A stretch of 64,000 nucleotides of DNA from UBA1952 sp965246855 (GCA_965246855.1 CBDFFP010000002.1:186001-250000); one strand, 5' to 3'; shown: positions 8,404 to 17,550, numbered from the stretch's first letter. The notes: generated by a model not told the origin, from the sequence alone. Program-made: numbers and translations.

Positions 8404-9843
8404 TCAGTTCACTCCGTGCATCATCTTCTTAATCGGCTTGCTGAGGAAAATCATGATGAGGCCCAGCGCAATTACGAAGCCGGCAATGGTGGTGAACACG
8501 CTGCCCGCGCCCATCCGCTCAATGTATGCGGCAATGTATCCGCCCAGAATATTCGCTACAAATGTCGCCAGCATCCACACGCCCATCATCAGCGAAGCGA
8601 ATTTGGGGTGCGCCAACTTGGTAACCACCGACAAGCCCACCGGCGACAAACAAAGCTCCCCAATCGTGTGGAGCAGGTAGGTCATTACCAGCCACATCAG
8701 GCTTGCCTTCACCGCTTCATCCTGCACATCGCCGCCACGCTGCGCCACTGCGCCCAGCATAAAGAAGAAGCCTACGCCGAGGAGAATCATCCCCATGCCC
8801 ATCTTCACCGGTGTGGAAAGCCTGCGGCCCAGCGAACTCGTCCAGAAAATAGAGAACAGCGGCGCGAGCGCCACAATGAACAGCGGATTTACGGACTGAA
8901 ACCACGACGTAGGAATAAGGAAATTGCCCACGCGGCGGTCAATGAATTTATCGGTGTAAAGGCTGAGCGAGGAGCCTGCCTGCTCGAAGCCTGCCCAGAA
9001 GAAAATAACAAAGGCAGTGAGGATGAAAATCACCGTCATGCGCTGCTTGTCTTGCGGCGTTACCGGGCGCGAAAGGTCTTGTCCCTGCGCGCCGCCGTCT
9101 GTGCCTTTTCCGGCAGGATGCTTGCCAATGTCGCCCAAGTATTTAGCCCCCAAAGAGTTGAAGATGATTTGCCCCAGCAACATCCCCAGCCCAGCCAGCA
9201 AGAAGCCATAGCGATAGCCGTAGCTCACCACTTCGCCCGCAGCGTTTTTGGTGGCAAAAAGGTCGTCGGAGAAAAAGCCCACGGCCAGCGGCGCAATGAA
9301 GGCGCCGAGGTTGATGCCCATGTAGAAAATGGAAAACGCCGCATCGCGCCGCGCATCTCCCGGTGCATACAGCCTGCCCACGAGGGTAGAGATATTGGGC
9401 TTGAAAAACCCGTTGCCTAAAATCAGAAGGAACAGCCCGAGGTACATCCCCGTCTGATTGTTGAGGGCAAAAAGCGTGAACTGCCCGGCCATCATCGTGA
9501 GGCCACCAATGGTAATGGCCAGCCTTTGCCCCAGAAACCGATCCGCCAGCCAGCCACCGATAAGCGGCGTGAAATACACAAAGCCCGTGAAGTAGCCGTA
9601 GATGAGCGAGGCGTGTTGGCCGTCAATGCCAAGACCGCCTTCAAACAGTTGCTTGGTGAGGTACAGAATCAGGATACCGCGCATTCCGTAGTAGGAAAAG
9701 CGCTCCCAGAGTTCGGTGAAGAAAAGCAGGTAGAGCGCAGGCGGGTGGCCTTTTTTGGGCGTTTCCGGTACGTGGGCATCCGGCTGGTCGAGCGTTGCGC
9801 CGAGTTCTTCCGGCGTGTCGAGGGAGTTGTGGGGTATAGACAT
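8404..9843 (-). CDS. POT/PTR family proton-coupled peptide transporter (2 of 3)
   Basis: 479 residues from the ATG at 9843; an in-frame TTG seven codons upstream is less likely. The proton-coupling motif reads FFTELWERFSYYGMRG near residue 45, immediately before helix 1. FFKPNISTLVGRLY in the middle and CLSPVGLSVVTKLA late in the protein are POT hallmarks. It is an inner-membrane importer, with di/tripeptides the likely substrate by family. The terminator hairpin follows the stop. The next POT gene ends about 220 bases upstream on the same strand, so the two may have arisen by tandem duplication, but their divergence suggests an old event and separate substrates. Confidence 0.9.
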   Translation of the reverse strand: MSIPHNSLDTPEELGATLDQPDAHVPETPKKGHPPALYLLFFTELWERFSYYGMRGILILYLTKQLFEGGLGIDGQHASLIYGYFTGFVYFTPLIGGWLADRFLGQRLAITIGGLTMMAGQFTLFALNNQTGMYLGLFLLILGNGFFKPNISTLVGRLYAPGDARRDAAFSIFYMGINLGAFIAPLAVGFFSDDLFATKNAAGEVVSYGYRYGFLLAGLGMLLGQIIFNSLGAKYLGDIGKHPAGKGTDGGAQGQDLSRPVTPQDKQRMTVIFILTAFVIFFWAGFEQAGSSLSLYTDKFIDRRVGNFLIPTSWFQSVNPLFIVALAPLFSIFWTSSLGRRLSTPVKMGMGMILLGVGFFFMLGAVAQRGGDVQDEAVKASLMWLVMTYLLHTIGELCLSPVGLSVVTKLAHPKFASLMMGVWMLATFVANILGGYIAAYIERMGAGSVFTTIAGFVIALGLIMIFLSKPIKKMMHGVN

Positions 9844-10063
9844 AAAGAAGGGAAAAGGGGACAAGATAATGCGGGAACGGGGTACTTAAAGAAATCGTAA
9901 CAGAAATGCCGCGTTGTGGGGGAGACTGCTAATGTGTCAATGTGTAAGAATGCGGATAATGCGTTAATGGATTCTGTTAGAGAATCTCATTTTCATTTCC
10001 AATCTATTACGCACGACAATGGACATTACCGCATTGCCCGCCTTATCCACATTGCCGCATTAA

Positions 10064-11809
10064 TTAGCGTAACCCCTTCTCCGCCATCACCCGGTTTAGC
10101 CAGCGCAGCATGAGAAACGCCCCCAGCGCCGCTGCCAGCAGCAATCCGCAATTCACGAGAAAGAAATTTTCTTTGTTTTCATAGCCATACCACAGCCCCG
10201 CCAGCACGCCGCTCAATTTATTTCCGATAGACGTAGAAAGGAAAAATCCGCCCATCATCAACGCCGTCAGGCGCGGCGGAGAAAGCTTGCTCACAAGGCT
10301 CAACCCCATCGGACTCAAGCACAACTCCCCTACCGTTACCACCCCGTAGGTAAAGACCAGATACCACGCCGAAACTTTCACCGCGCCGTTCATGCTTGCC
10401 TTCACCGCCAGCACCATTACCAACGTAGAGAGCGCAGAAATCACCAGCCCGATAGCAATTTTCGTCGGTGTAGTCGGTTCCTTTCCCCGTCGACGCAACG
10501 CAGCAAAAACGGCTATTACTACGGGCGTAAGCAACACTACCCAGCCGGGATTGATAGACTGAAACAATTCCGGGCTTGCCACATACACGGGGCGGTCATC
10601 GGCAGGAACACGCGCAGGCGGCAGGTTGCGGAAATAAACGTGCTGCCCGATTTCCTTCCGCACTTTGCCGGAGTCGTTTTTCAATGCTCGGTACTGCTCA
10701 TCGTAGAGGGAAACTTTTTCCGGCGCGGCGCTCAGCTTTTCGGTTTGGTAGAGATTGACAGCGATGGGCTGCGCGGTTCCGGTAATCTCGCGGTCGGTGT
10801 AGTATTTCGCCCAGTTGGTAAGCGCCGTTCCGTTTTGCTTAAACACCGCCCAGAAAACAATGCTCACGGCAAACACTGCCAGCAGCGCCGCAATAGGCCG
10901 CTTCTCTCCTTCGCGGGCTTTCATCCACAAGGACACGTAGAAGATGATCACCGGAATGGACGCAAACAGAAACGCATCGGTGCTTTGCGAATCCAAGAGC
11001 GTTTTCCCTTCACCCAAAAGCATTCCCGGCAGGAACCAGCCCAACGCGCCCGCCAGCAATGCCGGCACAAACACCGCACCCAGCACCTGCCCAATGGTAG
11101 AGCCGCCGCCTTCCTGCGACGCATCCAGCGTACCGGCGGCAATCATGGCTTTGCGCTCGCCGGGAAGCACATGCTTCCGTCCAATCGTGAAGACAATCAG
11201 CCCGATAAACATCCCGATTCCGGCAGTGATGAACGCCGCAGGCCACGCGTATTTGTTCCGCATAAAAGCCGCCAGAATCGGCCCCAGAAGCGCACCGATA
11301 TTGATGCCCATGTAGAAGAGATTATAACCCCAATCCTTCCGCTCTTTATACTGCGGATAGGAATAGAGATTGCCGAGCAGCGTGGAGATAGAGGGCTTAA
11401 AAAATCCGTTTCCAATTACAATCAGCCCGACGGCCACGTAGAACCACGTCATCACCGTTTCCTGTGAAAGCGCCACACCAAACGCGCGCAACACCGGAAA
11501 TCCCAACAGCAAATACCCTAAGCCCATCAACGTCCCGCCGATGTAGACGCTCCTGATGTATCCCAGCGCCTTGTCGGCCAGAAAGCCGCCGAGAAATGGC
11601 GTGAGGTAGGTAAGCGCGATAAATGTTCCGAATACATCGTAGGATACTTTGTCGGCAATCGCCAATCCGCCTTTGTCCACGTCAATCATGTACAGCACGA
11701 AGATGCCGAGCATCAGGTAGTAGCCGAAGCGTTCCCACATTTCGGTGAAGAACAGATACGGCAGGCCCTGTGGATGCTTGCGGGCGGCGGCGGTGTTGGT
11801 TTGGGTCAT
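10064..11809 (-). CDS. POT/PTR family peptide transporter with a long internal insertion (3 of 3)
   Basis: 581 residues from the ATG at 11809, next to a TACTTTTG box; an upstream in-frame ATG at 11890 would read through a dispersed palindrome and is unlikely. The ExxER motif is EMWERFGYY. Unlike its two paralogues it carries about 90 extra hydrophilic residues between late helices (from NWAKYYTDREITG to VYVASPELFQSINPG), probably an extracytoplasmic or cytosolic insert. Such long-loop POTs are common in Bacteroidota. Substrate: peptides by family; the insert could alter specificity. It diverges from the ABC exporter operon that begins at 11980. Confidence 0.88.
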   Translation of the reverse strand: MTQTNTAAARKHPQGLPYLFFTEMWERFGYYLMLGIFVLYMIDVDKGGLAIADKVSYDVFGTFIALTYLTPFLGGFLADKALGYIRSVYIGGTLMGLGYLLLGFPVLRAFGVALSQETVMTWFYVAVGLIVIGNGFFKPSISTLLGNLYSYPQYKERKDWGYNLFYMGINIGALLGPILAAFMRNKYAWPAAFITAGIGMFIGLIVFTIGRKHVLPGERKAMIAAGTLDASQEGGGSTIGQVLGAVFVPALLAGALGWFLPGMLLGEGKTLLDSQSTDAFLFASIPVIIFYVSLWMKAREGEKRPIAALLAVFAVSIVFWAVFKQNGTALTNWAKYYTDREITGTAQPIAVNLYQTEKLSAAPEKVSLYDEQYRALKNDSGKVRKEIGQHVYFRNLPPARVPADDRPVYVASPELFQSINPGWVVLLTPVVIAVFAALRRRGKEPTTPTKIAIGLVISALSTLVMVLAVKASMNGAVKVSAWYLVFTYGVVTVGELCLSPMGLSLVSKLSPPRLTALMMGGFFLSTSIGNKLSGVLAGLWYGYENKENFFLVNCGLLLAAALGAFLMLRWLNRVMAEKGLR

Positions 11810-11815
11810 AAGGAA

Positions 11816-11823
11816 CAAAAGTA
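11816..11823 (-). promoter_or_regulatory. Putative -7 box (TACTTTTG) of the third POT gene
   Basis: A perfect TAnnTTTG on the minus strand. It ends only 6 bases before the ATG at 11809, so the transcript would be nearly leaderless. Confidence 0.4.
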
Positions 11824-11831
11824 ATTGCGCC

Positions 11832-11859
11832 GTAGAGACGCGATTCATCGCGTCTCTAC
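11832..11859. repeat. 28-base perfect palindrome (GTAGAGACGCGA arms)
   Basis: Two 12-base arms around TTCA. The same kind of word recurs in many bacterial genomes as a short dispersed palindrome. It lies between two divergent genes, upstream of the third POT gene. Confidence 0.7.
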
Positions 11860-11979
11860 CCAAAGCCACAATGTTTTTTATGACCGTCATTAAGAACCTT
11901 TTTCAAAACGCCCGCAAATCCTAACCCAATTTCGCGCACGGTCAAAAGCCGAGCCTCTCCCTACCCGATTCTTCTGTTC

Positions 11980-13635
11980 ATGCCTTCCAGCCAAACGCCT
12001 TTTCAAAAACTGCTCCTCTTGCTTCGGGAAGAAAAGGCAGAAATCCGGGCCGTTTATTTCTACGCCATTCTGAGCGGACTGGTTGCGCTGGTGCTGCCGC
12101 TTGGTACGCAGGCCATTATCTCTTTCGTCATGGGCGGGGTCATATCCGTGTCGCTCGTGCTGCTGATTGTCTTGGTCGTGGGCGCGACGCTGGCTATTGG
12201 CTTTTTGCAGGTAAACCAAAAGAAAATTATTGAGAAAATAGAGCAACGGATTTTTGTGCGCTATGGCTTTCTTTATAGCCAGGCCATTCCGCGCCTTGAC
12301 CTGCGCAGCACGCAGGAATATTACCTGCCGGAGCTTGCCAACCGCTTTCTGGACACCACAACGATTCAGAAAAGCATGGCGAAGCTTTTGCTCACCATCC
12401 CCGAAGCGATTATCCAGATTCTGTTCGGGCTGATTCTGCTGTCGTTTTACAGTCCGGTATTTATTGTCTTCGGCTTTCTTTTGCTGGCGTTGCTGGCGTT
12501 TGTCCTGCGCTTCACCGGGCGGCGCGGATTGGAAACGAGTAATGAAGAAAGCAACTACAAATACCGGCTTCTGGGCTTTTTGGAAGAGCTTTCGCGGGCG
12601 GTAGCGTCCTTTAAATTCCGGGTGCTTTCAGCCCTGCATCTGCGGCGCACCGATGAACTGGTAAGCGGTTACCTTAAATGGCGGACGGCGCACTTCAAAA
12701 TCCTGTTGACGCAATACTGGACGCTCATCATTTTCAAAGTCCTCATCACAACGGCAATGTTGGTAGTCGGCTCTGGGTTGCTCTTGCAGCAAAAGCTGAA
12801 CATCGGACAGTTCGTAGCAACAGAGCTGGTGATTATCACCGTGATTTATTCGGTGGAGAAACTGATTTCCTCGCTGGAGCTGGTGTATGATATTCTCACG
12901 GCGACGGAAAAGGTAAGCAAGCTGCCGGAAAAGCCGCAGGAAGTGTCGGGAACGCTGGTGCTGTCGGCAGAAGAAGGACTTTCCGTAGAGATGGAAAGCC
13001 TTTCGTTTTCCTATAAAGGCGAAGAAGCGATTTTGAAGAACATCAACGCCAGCCTTGCTTCTGGCGAAAAAGTGATTATCACCGGGCCAACCGGCAGCGG
13101 CAAAAGCACTTTGTTGCGCGTCATGAGCGGACTGCTTCCGCCCACTGAAGGCGTTATCCGCTACAATGGCATTCCGTTCCGCGAGTATGACCTCGACCAC
13201 CTGCGCGCGGGCGTCAGCGCCGTGTTTGACACCCACGAGGTTTTTGAAGGAACGCTGTTGGAAAACCTCACGTTTAGCACCGACGCGCCCCGCTCTATTC
13301 ATCGCGTCAAAGACCTTGCAACCTTGCTGAACCTGCAACATTTTATCTTCTCCAATCCAGAAGGATTGCAACAGCAAATCCCCATCGCGGGACACGGACT
13401 TTCGCCCCGCACCCTGCTGAAAATTACGCTCCTACGGGCACTCCTCTCCGACAGCAAACTGCTTATTATTGAACACCCGGAAATATTTCTCAACACGCGG
13501 GAACTGGAAGCTTTGGTGGCGCATCTGAATACGGCCCACACAAAGGCAACCTGCGTTATCAGCAGTCAGAGTCCGGTGCTTTTAGGCACAGGCTGGCGGC
13601 TCATTGGGCTGGAAGAATCCCTGACGGCTGCTTAA
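11980..13635 (+). CDS. ABC exporter half-transporter with degenerate ATPase domain
   Basis: 551 residues: a six-helix exporter membrane domain (about 25-310) joined to a nucleotide-binding domain (335-545). Walker A is intact (GPTGSGKST, 369-377). The other catalytic elements are not: the Q-loop position reads AVFDTHE, the signature is GLSPRT instead of LSGGQ, Walker B ends LLIIEHP (His where the catalytic Glu belongs), and the H-loop reads VISSQSP with Gln for His. There is no N-terminal C39 peptidase. It begins an operon with HlyD and TolC partners, so it should be the inner-membrane part of a type I-like exporter, but ATP hydrolysis by the standard mechanism looks doubtful. Cargo unknown. 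Confidence 0.85.
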   Translation: MPSSQTPFQKLLLLLREEKAEIRAVYFYAILSGLVALVLPLGTQAIISFVMGGVISVSLVLLIVLVVGATLAIGFLQVNQKKIIEKIEQRIFVRYGFLYSQAIPRLDLRSTQEYYLPELANRFLDTTTIQKSMAKLLLTIPEAIIQILFGLILLSFYSPVFIVFGFLLLALLAFVLRFTGRRGLETSNEESNYKYRLLGFLEELSRAVASFKFRVLSALHLRRTDELVSGYLKWRTAHFKILLTQYWTLIIFKVLITTAMLVVGSGLLLQQKLNIGQFVATELVIITVIYSVEKLISSLELVYDILTATEKVSKLPEKPQEVSGTLVLSAEEGLSVEMESLSFSYKGEEAILKNINASLASGEKVIITGPTGSGKSTLLRVMSGLLPPTEGVIRYNGIPFREYDLDHLRAGVSAVFDTHEVFEGTLLENLTFSTDAPRSIHRVKDLATLLNLQHFIFSNPEGLQQQIPIAGHGLSPRTLLKITLLRALLSDSKLLIIEHPEIFLNTRELEALVAHLNTAHTKATCVISSQSPVLLGTGWRLIGLEESLTAA

Positions 13636-13657
13636 AAATTTCCGCAAAAAACGCCAA

Positions 13658-15028
13658 ATGGACATTCAAAAAGCAACGCAACAGGAAGCGCCGCAAACAT
13701 CCTTTCAATCTTTTGACCGGGTGTATGGAGCGCACAAAAAAAGTCAGGTAGGCAAGTGGACGTTGGGACTTTTTATTTTTCTCCTCATCCTGCTTTTCCT
13801 GCCCTGGACGCAGAACATCCGCGCGCATGGCACAGTTACGACGCTGGATCAGGAAGGGCGTCCGCAGCAAATGAACGCCATCATTGGCGGACGGATTGTG
13901 AAGTGGTATGTCCGCGAAGGACAGCACGTAAAAAGAGGCGACACCCTAGCGCAACTGGCCGAGATTAAGGACGCTTATCTGGACCCTAAGCTGCTGCAAC
14001 GTACCCAAGACCAAATACGCGCCAAAGAAGCTTCTGTGGAAGCATATCGCACCAAAATCACCGCTACCGAATCGCAGATGCAGGCCATAGATGCAGGCCG
14101 CGATCTGAAGCTGCAACAACTGGACAACAAGCTGCGCCAGACCACCCTGAAAGTGCGCGCCGACAGTATGGAAATGCTCGCCGCGACCAACGATTACCGC
14201 ATTGCCGAGCGACAGCTTCAACGGCAACAGGCGTTGCGCGACAGCGGGCTTTCTTCGCTGCAACAGGTAGAGCAACGGGTGATGGCCTATCAAAACGCAC
14301 TGGCGAAAAAAACGAGTGCGGAAATCAAATACGCCAACACCAAAACCGACCTGGTGAACATTTCCATTGAGAAAGGATCTGCCGTGCAGGAATACACCGA
14401 GAAGGTGTTTAAGGCGCAGGGCGACCGCGCCTCCGCGCAAAGCGACAGAGCGACGGGCGAAGGTGAAATCACGAAGCTGGAATCGCAGTATGCCAATTAC
14501 CACATCCGCGCCGGGCAGTATTTTCTCACCGCGCCGCAGGACGGACAGGTAGTGGGCATTGCAAAGCAAGGCCTCAACGAAATCATCAAGGAAGGCGACG
14601 CGTTGCTGCGCATCGTGCCGGAGATAGGACACGAAGCCATTGAGCTTTTCGTACGTCCGCAAGACTTGCCGCTCGTAGCGATTGGGCAGCCTGTGCGCTT
14701 TCTGTTTGATGGGTATCCGGCGGTGGTCTTCAGCGGCTGGCCCGAAGCTTCCTACGGCATTTTTGATGGCAAAATCGTAGCGGTAGAAACGGCTGTGGGT
14801 GCAAACGGCCTTTTCCGAGTGCTGGCTGCCGAAGACAAAACCACTAAGCCGTGGCCACCGACGCTGACGCTGGGCAGCGGCGCGCAGGGAATTATGCTGC
14901 TCAAGAACGTGCCTATCTGGTATGAGCTGTGGCGCAACATCAACGGCTTTCCGCCGGAATATTATCAACCCACTGCTACTGCCAGTAGCGGAAAAGAAAA
15001 GAAAGAAAAGGATGGCGGGAAGAAATAA
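13658..15028 (+). CDS. HlyD-type membrane fusion protein
   Basis: 456 residues. A short cytoplasmic N-terminus and one transmembrane helix (about 30-50) are followed by a split biotinyl-lipoyl-like half (IGGRIVKWYVREGQHVKRGD), a long coiled-coil region rich in Gln, Lys and Ala (about 110-275), then the second lipoyl half and a beta-barrel domain. This is the periplasmic adaptor that links the ABC protein to a TolC channel. It starts 22 bases after the ABC gene and its end overlaps the TolC start by 17 bases, so all three form one operon. The charged Lys/Glu tail is typical of the family's variable C-terminus. Confidence 0.92.
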   Translation: MDIQKATQQEAPQTSFQSFDRVYGAHKKSQVGKWTLGLFIFLLILLFLPWTQNIRAHGTVTTLDQEGRPQQMNAIIGGRIVKWYVREGQHVKRGDTLAQLAEIKDAYLDPKLLQRTQDQIRAKEASVEAYRTKITATESQMQAIDAGRDLKLQQLDNKLRQTTLKVRADSMEMLAATNDYRIAERQLQRQQALRDSGLSSLQQVEQRVMAYQNALAKKTSAEIKYANTKTDLVNISIEKGSAVQEYTEKVFKAQGDRASAQSDRATGEGEITKLESQYANYHIRAGQYFLTAPQDGQVVGIAKQGLNEIIKEGDALLRIVPEIGHEAIELFVRPQDLPLVAIGQPVRFLFDGYPAVVFSGWPEASYGIFDGKIVAVETAVGANGLFRVLAAEDKTTKPWPPTLTLGSGAQGIMLLKNVPIWYELWRNINGFPPEYYQPTATASSGKEKKEKDGGKK

Positions 15029-16415
15029 AATCGTTGCCCTGCTCTTGGCGCTTTTGACGGGCGCGGGAAGTCTTCGCGCGCAGGACACTTCGTCGCAGCG
15101 CGCGCTCAGTCAGGAGGCGTATCTGCAAATCATCCGCACTTATCACCCGGTGGCGCGCGCGGCGGAGTTGGATGTGGTGGGCGCGCGCGCAAACCTGCTT
15201 CGGGCACGCGGTGTGTTTGACCCACAAGCAGGCGTAAGCTATCAGTCCAAATACCTCAACGGCACGGAATACTACACGTATTTCTCTCCCGGCGTAACGA
15301 TTCCGACATGGTATGGCGTAGAGTTGAAAGGCGGCGTGGACGATGCGCGCGGCTTCTATCTCAGCCCGGAGGCAACGCCCGGCGCAGTGTCATATCTAGG
15401 TGCGAAAGTGATCGCCAACAACATCTTTTTTGACATCCGCCGCGCGGGCGTGGAGCAGGCGCGCATTTTTGTGCGGCAGTCAGAAGCCGAGCGACTTCTG
15501 GCGGTAAACGACCTTTTGTATCAAAGCCTCTCGGCGTACTGGAACTGGTGGCTGGCCTGGGAGCAACAACGCGTGTGGAGCGCCGCGCGCGAAGTAGCTG
15601 CAACCCGGCTGCAATTTGTACGGCAGGAATACCTTGCCGGTGCGCGCGCCGCTATTGACACAACAGAAGCGCTCACACAAATTCAGTCGCTGGACGCACA
15701 ACGCTTGACGGCAGACCTGACGCTGCAAAACAGCGGCGTGAGCCTGAACACGTTTTTATGGTATCAAAACAACACGATTGTTCCGTGGCAGGCCGACTGG
15801 CTTCCGGCGCGCCCTACCCTGCGTCCGTTGCTGCCGTTGTTGGTTTTTCTGGAAGCCTTGCCGCACCATCCAAAGCTGCAATCGGCGCGCGCCAAAGTAG
15901 AGTTTCTGAACATTGACCTGCGGATGAAGAACCAGTATTTGCTGCCCAAAATCGGCGTCAGCGGCAGCCTGCTGAGCAAAGGCTGGGGCGTGGTTCCGGG
16001 CGATGTTTCCGGCAATGGCATTCGCAACAATTACAAGCTGGATGTGGACTTGAATGTTCCGCTCTTTTTGCGTGAAGCGCGGGGAAATCTGCGCATGGCG
16101 CGGGTAAAAACACAGCAGGCGATGCTGGCGCAGGACATTGCCTATATTGACCTGGAAGCGAAAGTGCGCAGCTACTACAACGAAGCGCTAAACCTCGTGC
16201 AACAACAGCAGCTTTGGGAAGAAAGCTATGCCGCTTATGACCGCTTGCTCCAGGGCGAAGCCACGCGTTTTGAGAACGGCGAAAGCACGTTGTTTCTGAT
16301 CAATGCTCGGCAGGCAAAGCTCTTGGAAGCAAGTCAAAAGCTCTTAGACATCTACGCCAAACGCGGCAAGGCCGAAGCGGCGCTGTACTGGGCGGCGGGG
16401 ATATTGGTTCCGTAG
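15012..16415 (+). CDS. TolC-family outer-membrane channel
   Basis: 467 residues from the ATG at 15012. I chose this start because a signal peptide follows directly (KIVALLLALLTGAGSLRAQ); the longer reading frame would run back inside HlyD. Two repeated long helical modules with short strand segments, and the late stretch with RNNYKLDVDLNVPLF, match outer-membrane factors. It completes the ABC-HlyD-TolC tripartite exporter. The promoter for the downstream lipoproteins lies just after its stop, so transcription probably ends or restarts here. Confidence 0.92.
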   Translation: MAGRNKIVALLLALLTGAGSLRAQDTSSQRALSQEAYLQIIRTYHPVARAAELDVVGARANLLRARGVFDPQAGVSYQSKYLNGTEYYTYFSPGVTIPTWYGVELKGGVDDARGFYLSPEATPGAVSYLGAKVIANNIFFDIRRAGVEQARIFVRQSEAERLLAVNDLLYQSLSAYWNWWLAWEQQRVWSAAREVAATRLQFVRQEYLAGARAAIDTTEALTQIQSLDAQRLTADLTLQNSGVSLNTFLWYQNNTIVPWQADWLPARPTLRPLLPLLVFLEALPHHPKLQSARAKVEFLNIDLRMKNQYLLPKIGVSGSLLSKGWGVVPGDVSGNGIRNNYKLDVDLNVPLFLREARGNLRMARVKTQQAMLAQDIAYIDLEAKVRSYYNEALNLVQQQQLWEESYAAYDRLLQGEATRFENGESTLFLINARQAKLLEASQKLLDIYAKRGKAEAALYWAAGILVP

Positions 16416-16435
16416 AAGATTTTTTTAGAAAAGGT

Positions 16436-16466
16436 TTTGGGAAATAGTTTTCAAAAACTATGTTTG
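16436..16466 (+). promoter_or_regulatory. Consensus Bacteroidota promoter with dyad in the spacer
   Basis: TTTG at 16436-16439, exactly 19 bases, then TATGTTTG at 16459-16466: a textbook match. A dyad, ATAGTTTT-CA-AAAACTAT at 16444-16461, overlaps the spacer and the -7 box and may be an operator. It drives the lipoprotein gene at 16501. Confidence 0.7.
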
Positions 16467-16500
16467 CGTCTTATCTCTTCTCTCACACTTTTCATTCTTC

Positions 16501-16896
16501 ATGAAAAAAGCGCTTCTTACGCTCTCTGCATTTGCTACAATCACTTCTCTTTCCTGCAAAAAATCGGATAGCACTTCGGCTACTAAAGCCACTATTACCG
16601 TTAATGATGCAAAAGGTCCTGTTTCGGGCATGACCGTATATGCCTATACAGAAGATACATGGGCTGTCAGTGGCGACAAGCCGCAATTTGCGGAAGGACA
16701 GGCAAGTTCTGATGCAAACGGAAGGGCCATCTTCAATAGTCTTGAATATCCTACAGCCTTCACCAGCATTAACAACAACCAGAATAACTTCCGCTTTTCT
16801 GTTCACTACACACTGAACAGCACAGATAAAACAAAATACATTTCTATTTCTGTTGCAAAAGGTTCATCTGTAACCGGAACCATCTCTCTAAATTAA
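16501..16896 (+). CDS. Small lipoprotein with Ig-like/carboxypeptidase-regulatory fold
   Basis: 131 residues. A lipoprotein signal ends in TSLSC with the lipid-bearing Cys19, followed by a Lys/Ser-rich linker. The rest (ATITVNDAKGPVSGMTVYAYT, then DANGRAIFNSL) reads like a carboxypeptidase-regulatory-like beta-sandwich. It is probably anchored in the outer membrane or facing the periplasm. A near-identical signal peptide and a related domain occur in the next gene, so the two are paralogues from a tandem duplication. Whether they serve the tripartite exporter upstream is unknown; a separate promoter argues that they are independently controlled. Confidence 0.7.
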   Translation: MKKALLTLSAFATITSLSCKKSDSTSATKATITVNDAKGPVSGMTVYAYTEDTWAVSGDKPQFAEGQASSDANGRAIFNSLEYPTAFTSINNNQNNFRFSVHYTLNSTDKTKYISISVAKGSSVTGTISLN

Positions 16897-16914
16897 TCCG
16901 CTCCAAATCTCTTT

Positions 16915-17346
16915 ATGAAAAAAACCCTTCTCACGCTTTCCGCATTCGCCGTCCTCACGGTTTTTTCTTGCAAAAAAGAATCTTCTTCCACAACTACCAC
17001 GACCAACACAACCGGCGGCGGAACCATTACCACAACCAAAACCAGCGCCGACCTAACCACCATAACGACTGGCGGCGAAAAGAAAGCAGGCTACTCGGTG
17101 CTGGTGTTTGAGCAACCCTTTTCGCCCACGCAGACCATGCCGCCTATCTTGATGCAGGCCAAAACAGACGCGCAGGGAAACGTGGTTTTTAATTTGGAAA
17201 GCGCGCTGGGCAATGCAGCCTCTAAGACTTTTTACTTTGAGGCTTTCACGCAAAGCAGCAGCACCTATACACTCAAAAGCATTGTGCGCACCAAAGCGGA
17301 AATAACAAAAGACACGAAAACCACAACTTCTATCATTGTGGAATAG
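16915..17346 (+). CDS. Small lipoprotein, paralogue of the preceding gene
   Basis: 143 residues. The signal MKKTLLTLSAFAVLTVFSC (Cys19 lipidated) is almost the same as in the preceding gene. It is followed by a Ser/Thr-rich low-complexity linker of about 30 residues with many Thr repeats, then a beta-rich domain ending in DTKTTTSIIVE. It lies 18 bases after its paralogue and is cotranscribed. The Thr-rich spacer may hold the domain off the membrane. Function unknown. A 120-base palindromic repeat follows and separates it from purD. Confidence 0.65.
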   Translation: MKKTLLTLSAFAVLTVFSCKKESSSTTTTTNTTGGGTITTTKTSADLTTITTGGEKKAGYSVLVFEQPFSPTQTMPPILMQAKTDAQGNVVFNLESALGNAASKTFYFEAFTQSSSTYTLKSIVRTKAEITKDTKTTTSIIVE

Positions 17347-17352
17347 CTCTCG

Positions 17353-17474
17353 TCCCACGACTTGCGAGTCGTGGCAATTAATATTGAACCCTTTCAGGGT
17401 TCTCCCCTCTTCGTGAGTAATCTGCGTCCCTGAAAGGGATGAATAGCAATTGCCACGAGTAGCAACTCGTGGAC
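17353..17474. repeat. Composite palindromic element
   Basis: Outer arms (CCCACGACTTGCGAGTCGTGG and the related CCACGAGTAGCAACTCGTGG) are themselves small hairpins and are roughly complementary to each other. Inside lie CCCTTTCAGGG and CCCTGAAAGGG arms. The whole 122 bases could fold as one long hairpin. It looks like a non-autonomous mobile repeat and contains no gene. Confidence 0.6.
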
Positions 17475-17550
17475 ACAAAAGACAAAGCTTCTTTTCCCCT
17501 GCCCGGCGTTCAATCACCGGGCTTTTTCAATCCCAAAACAAGCCGCATCC

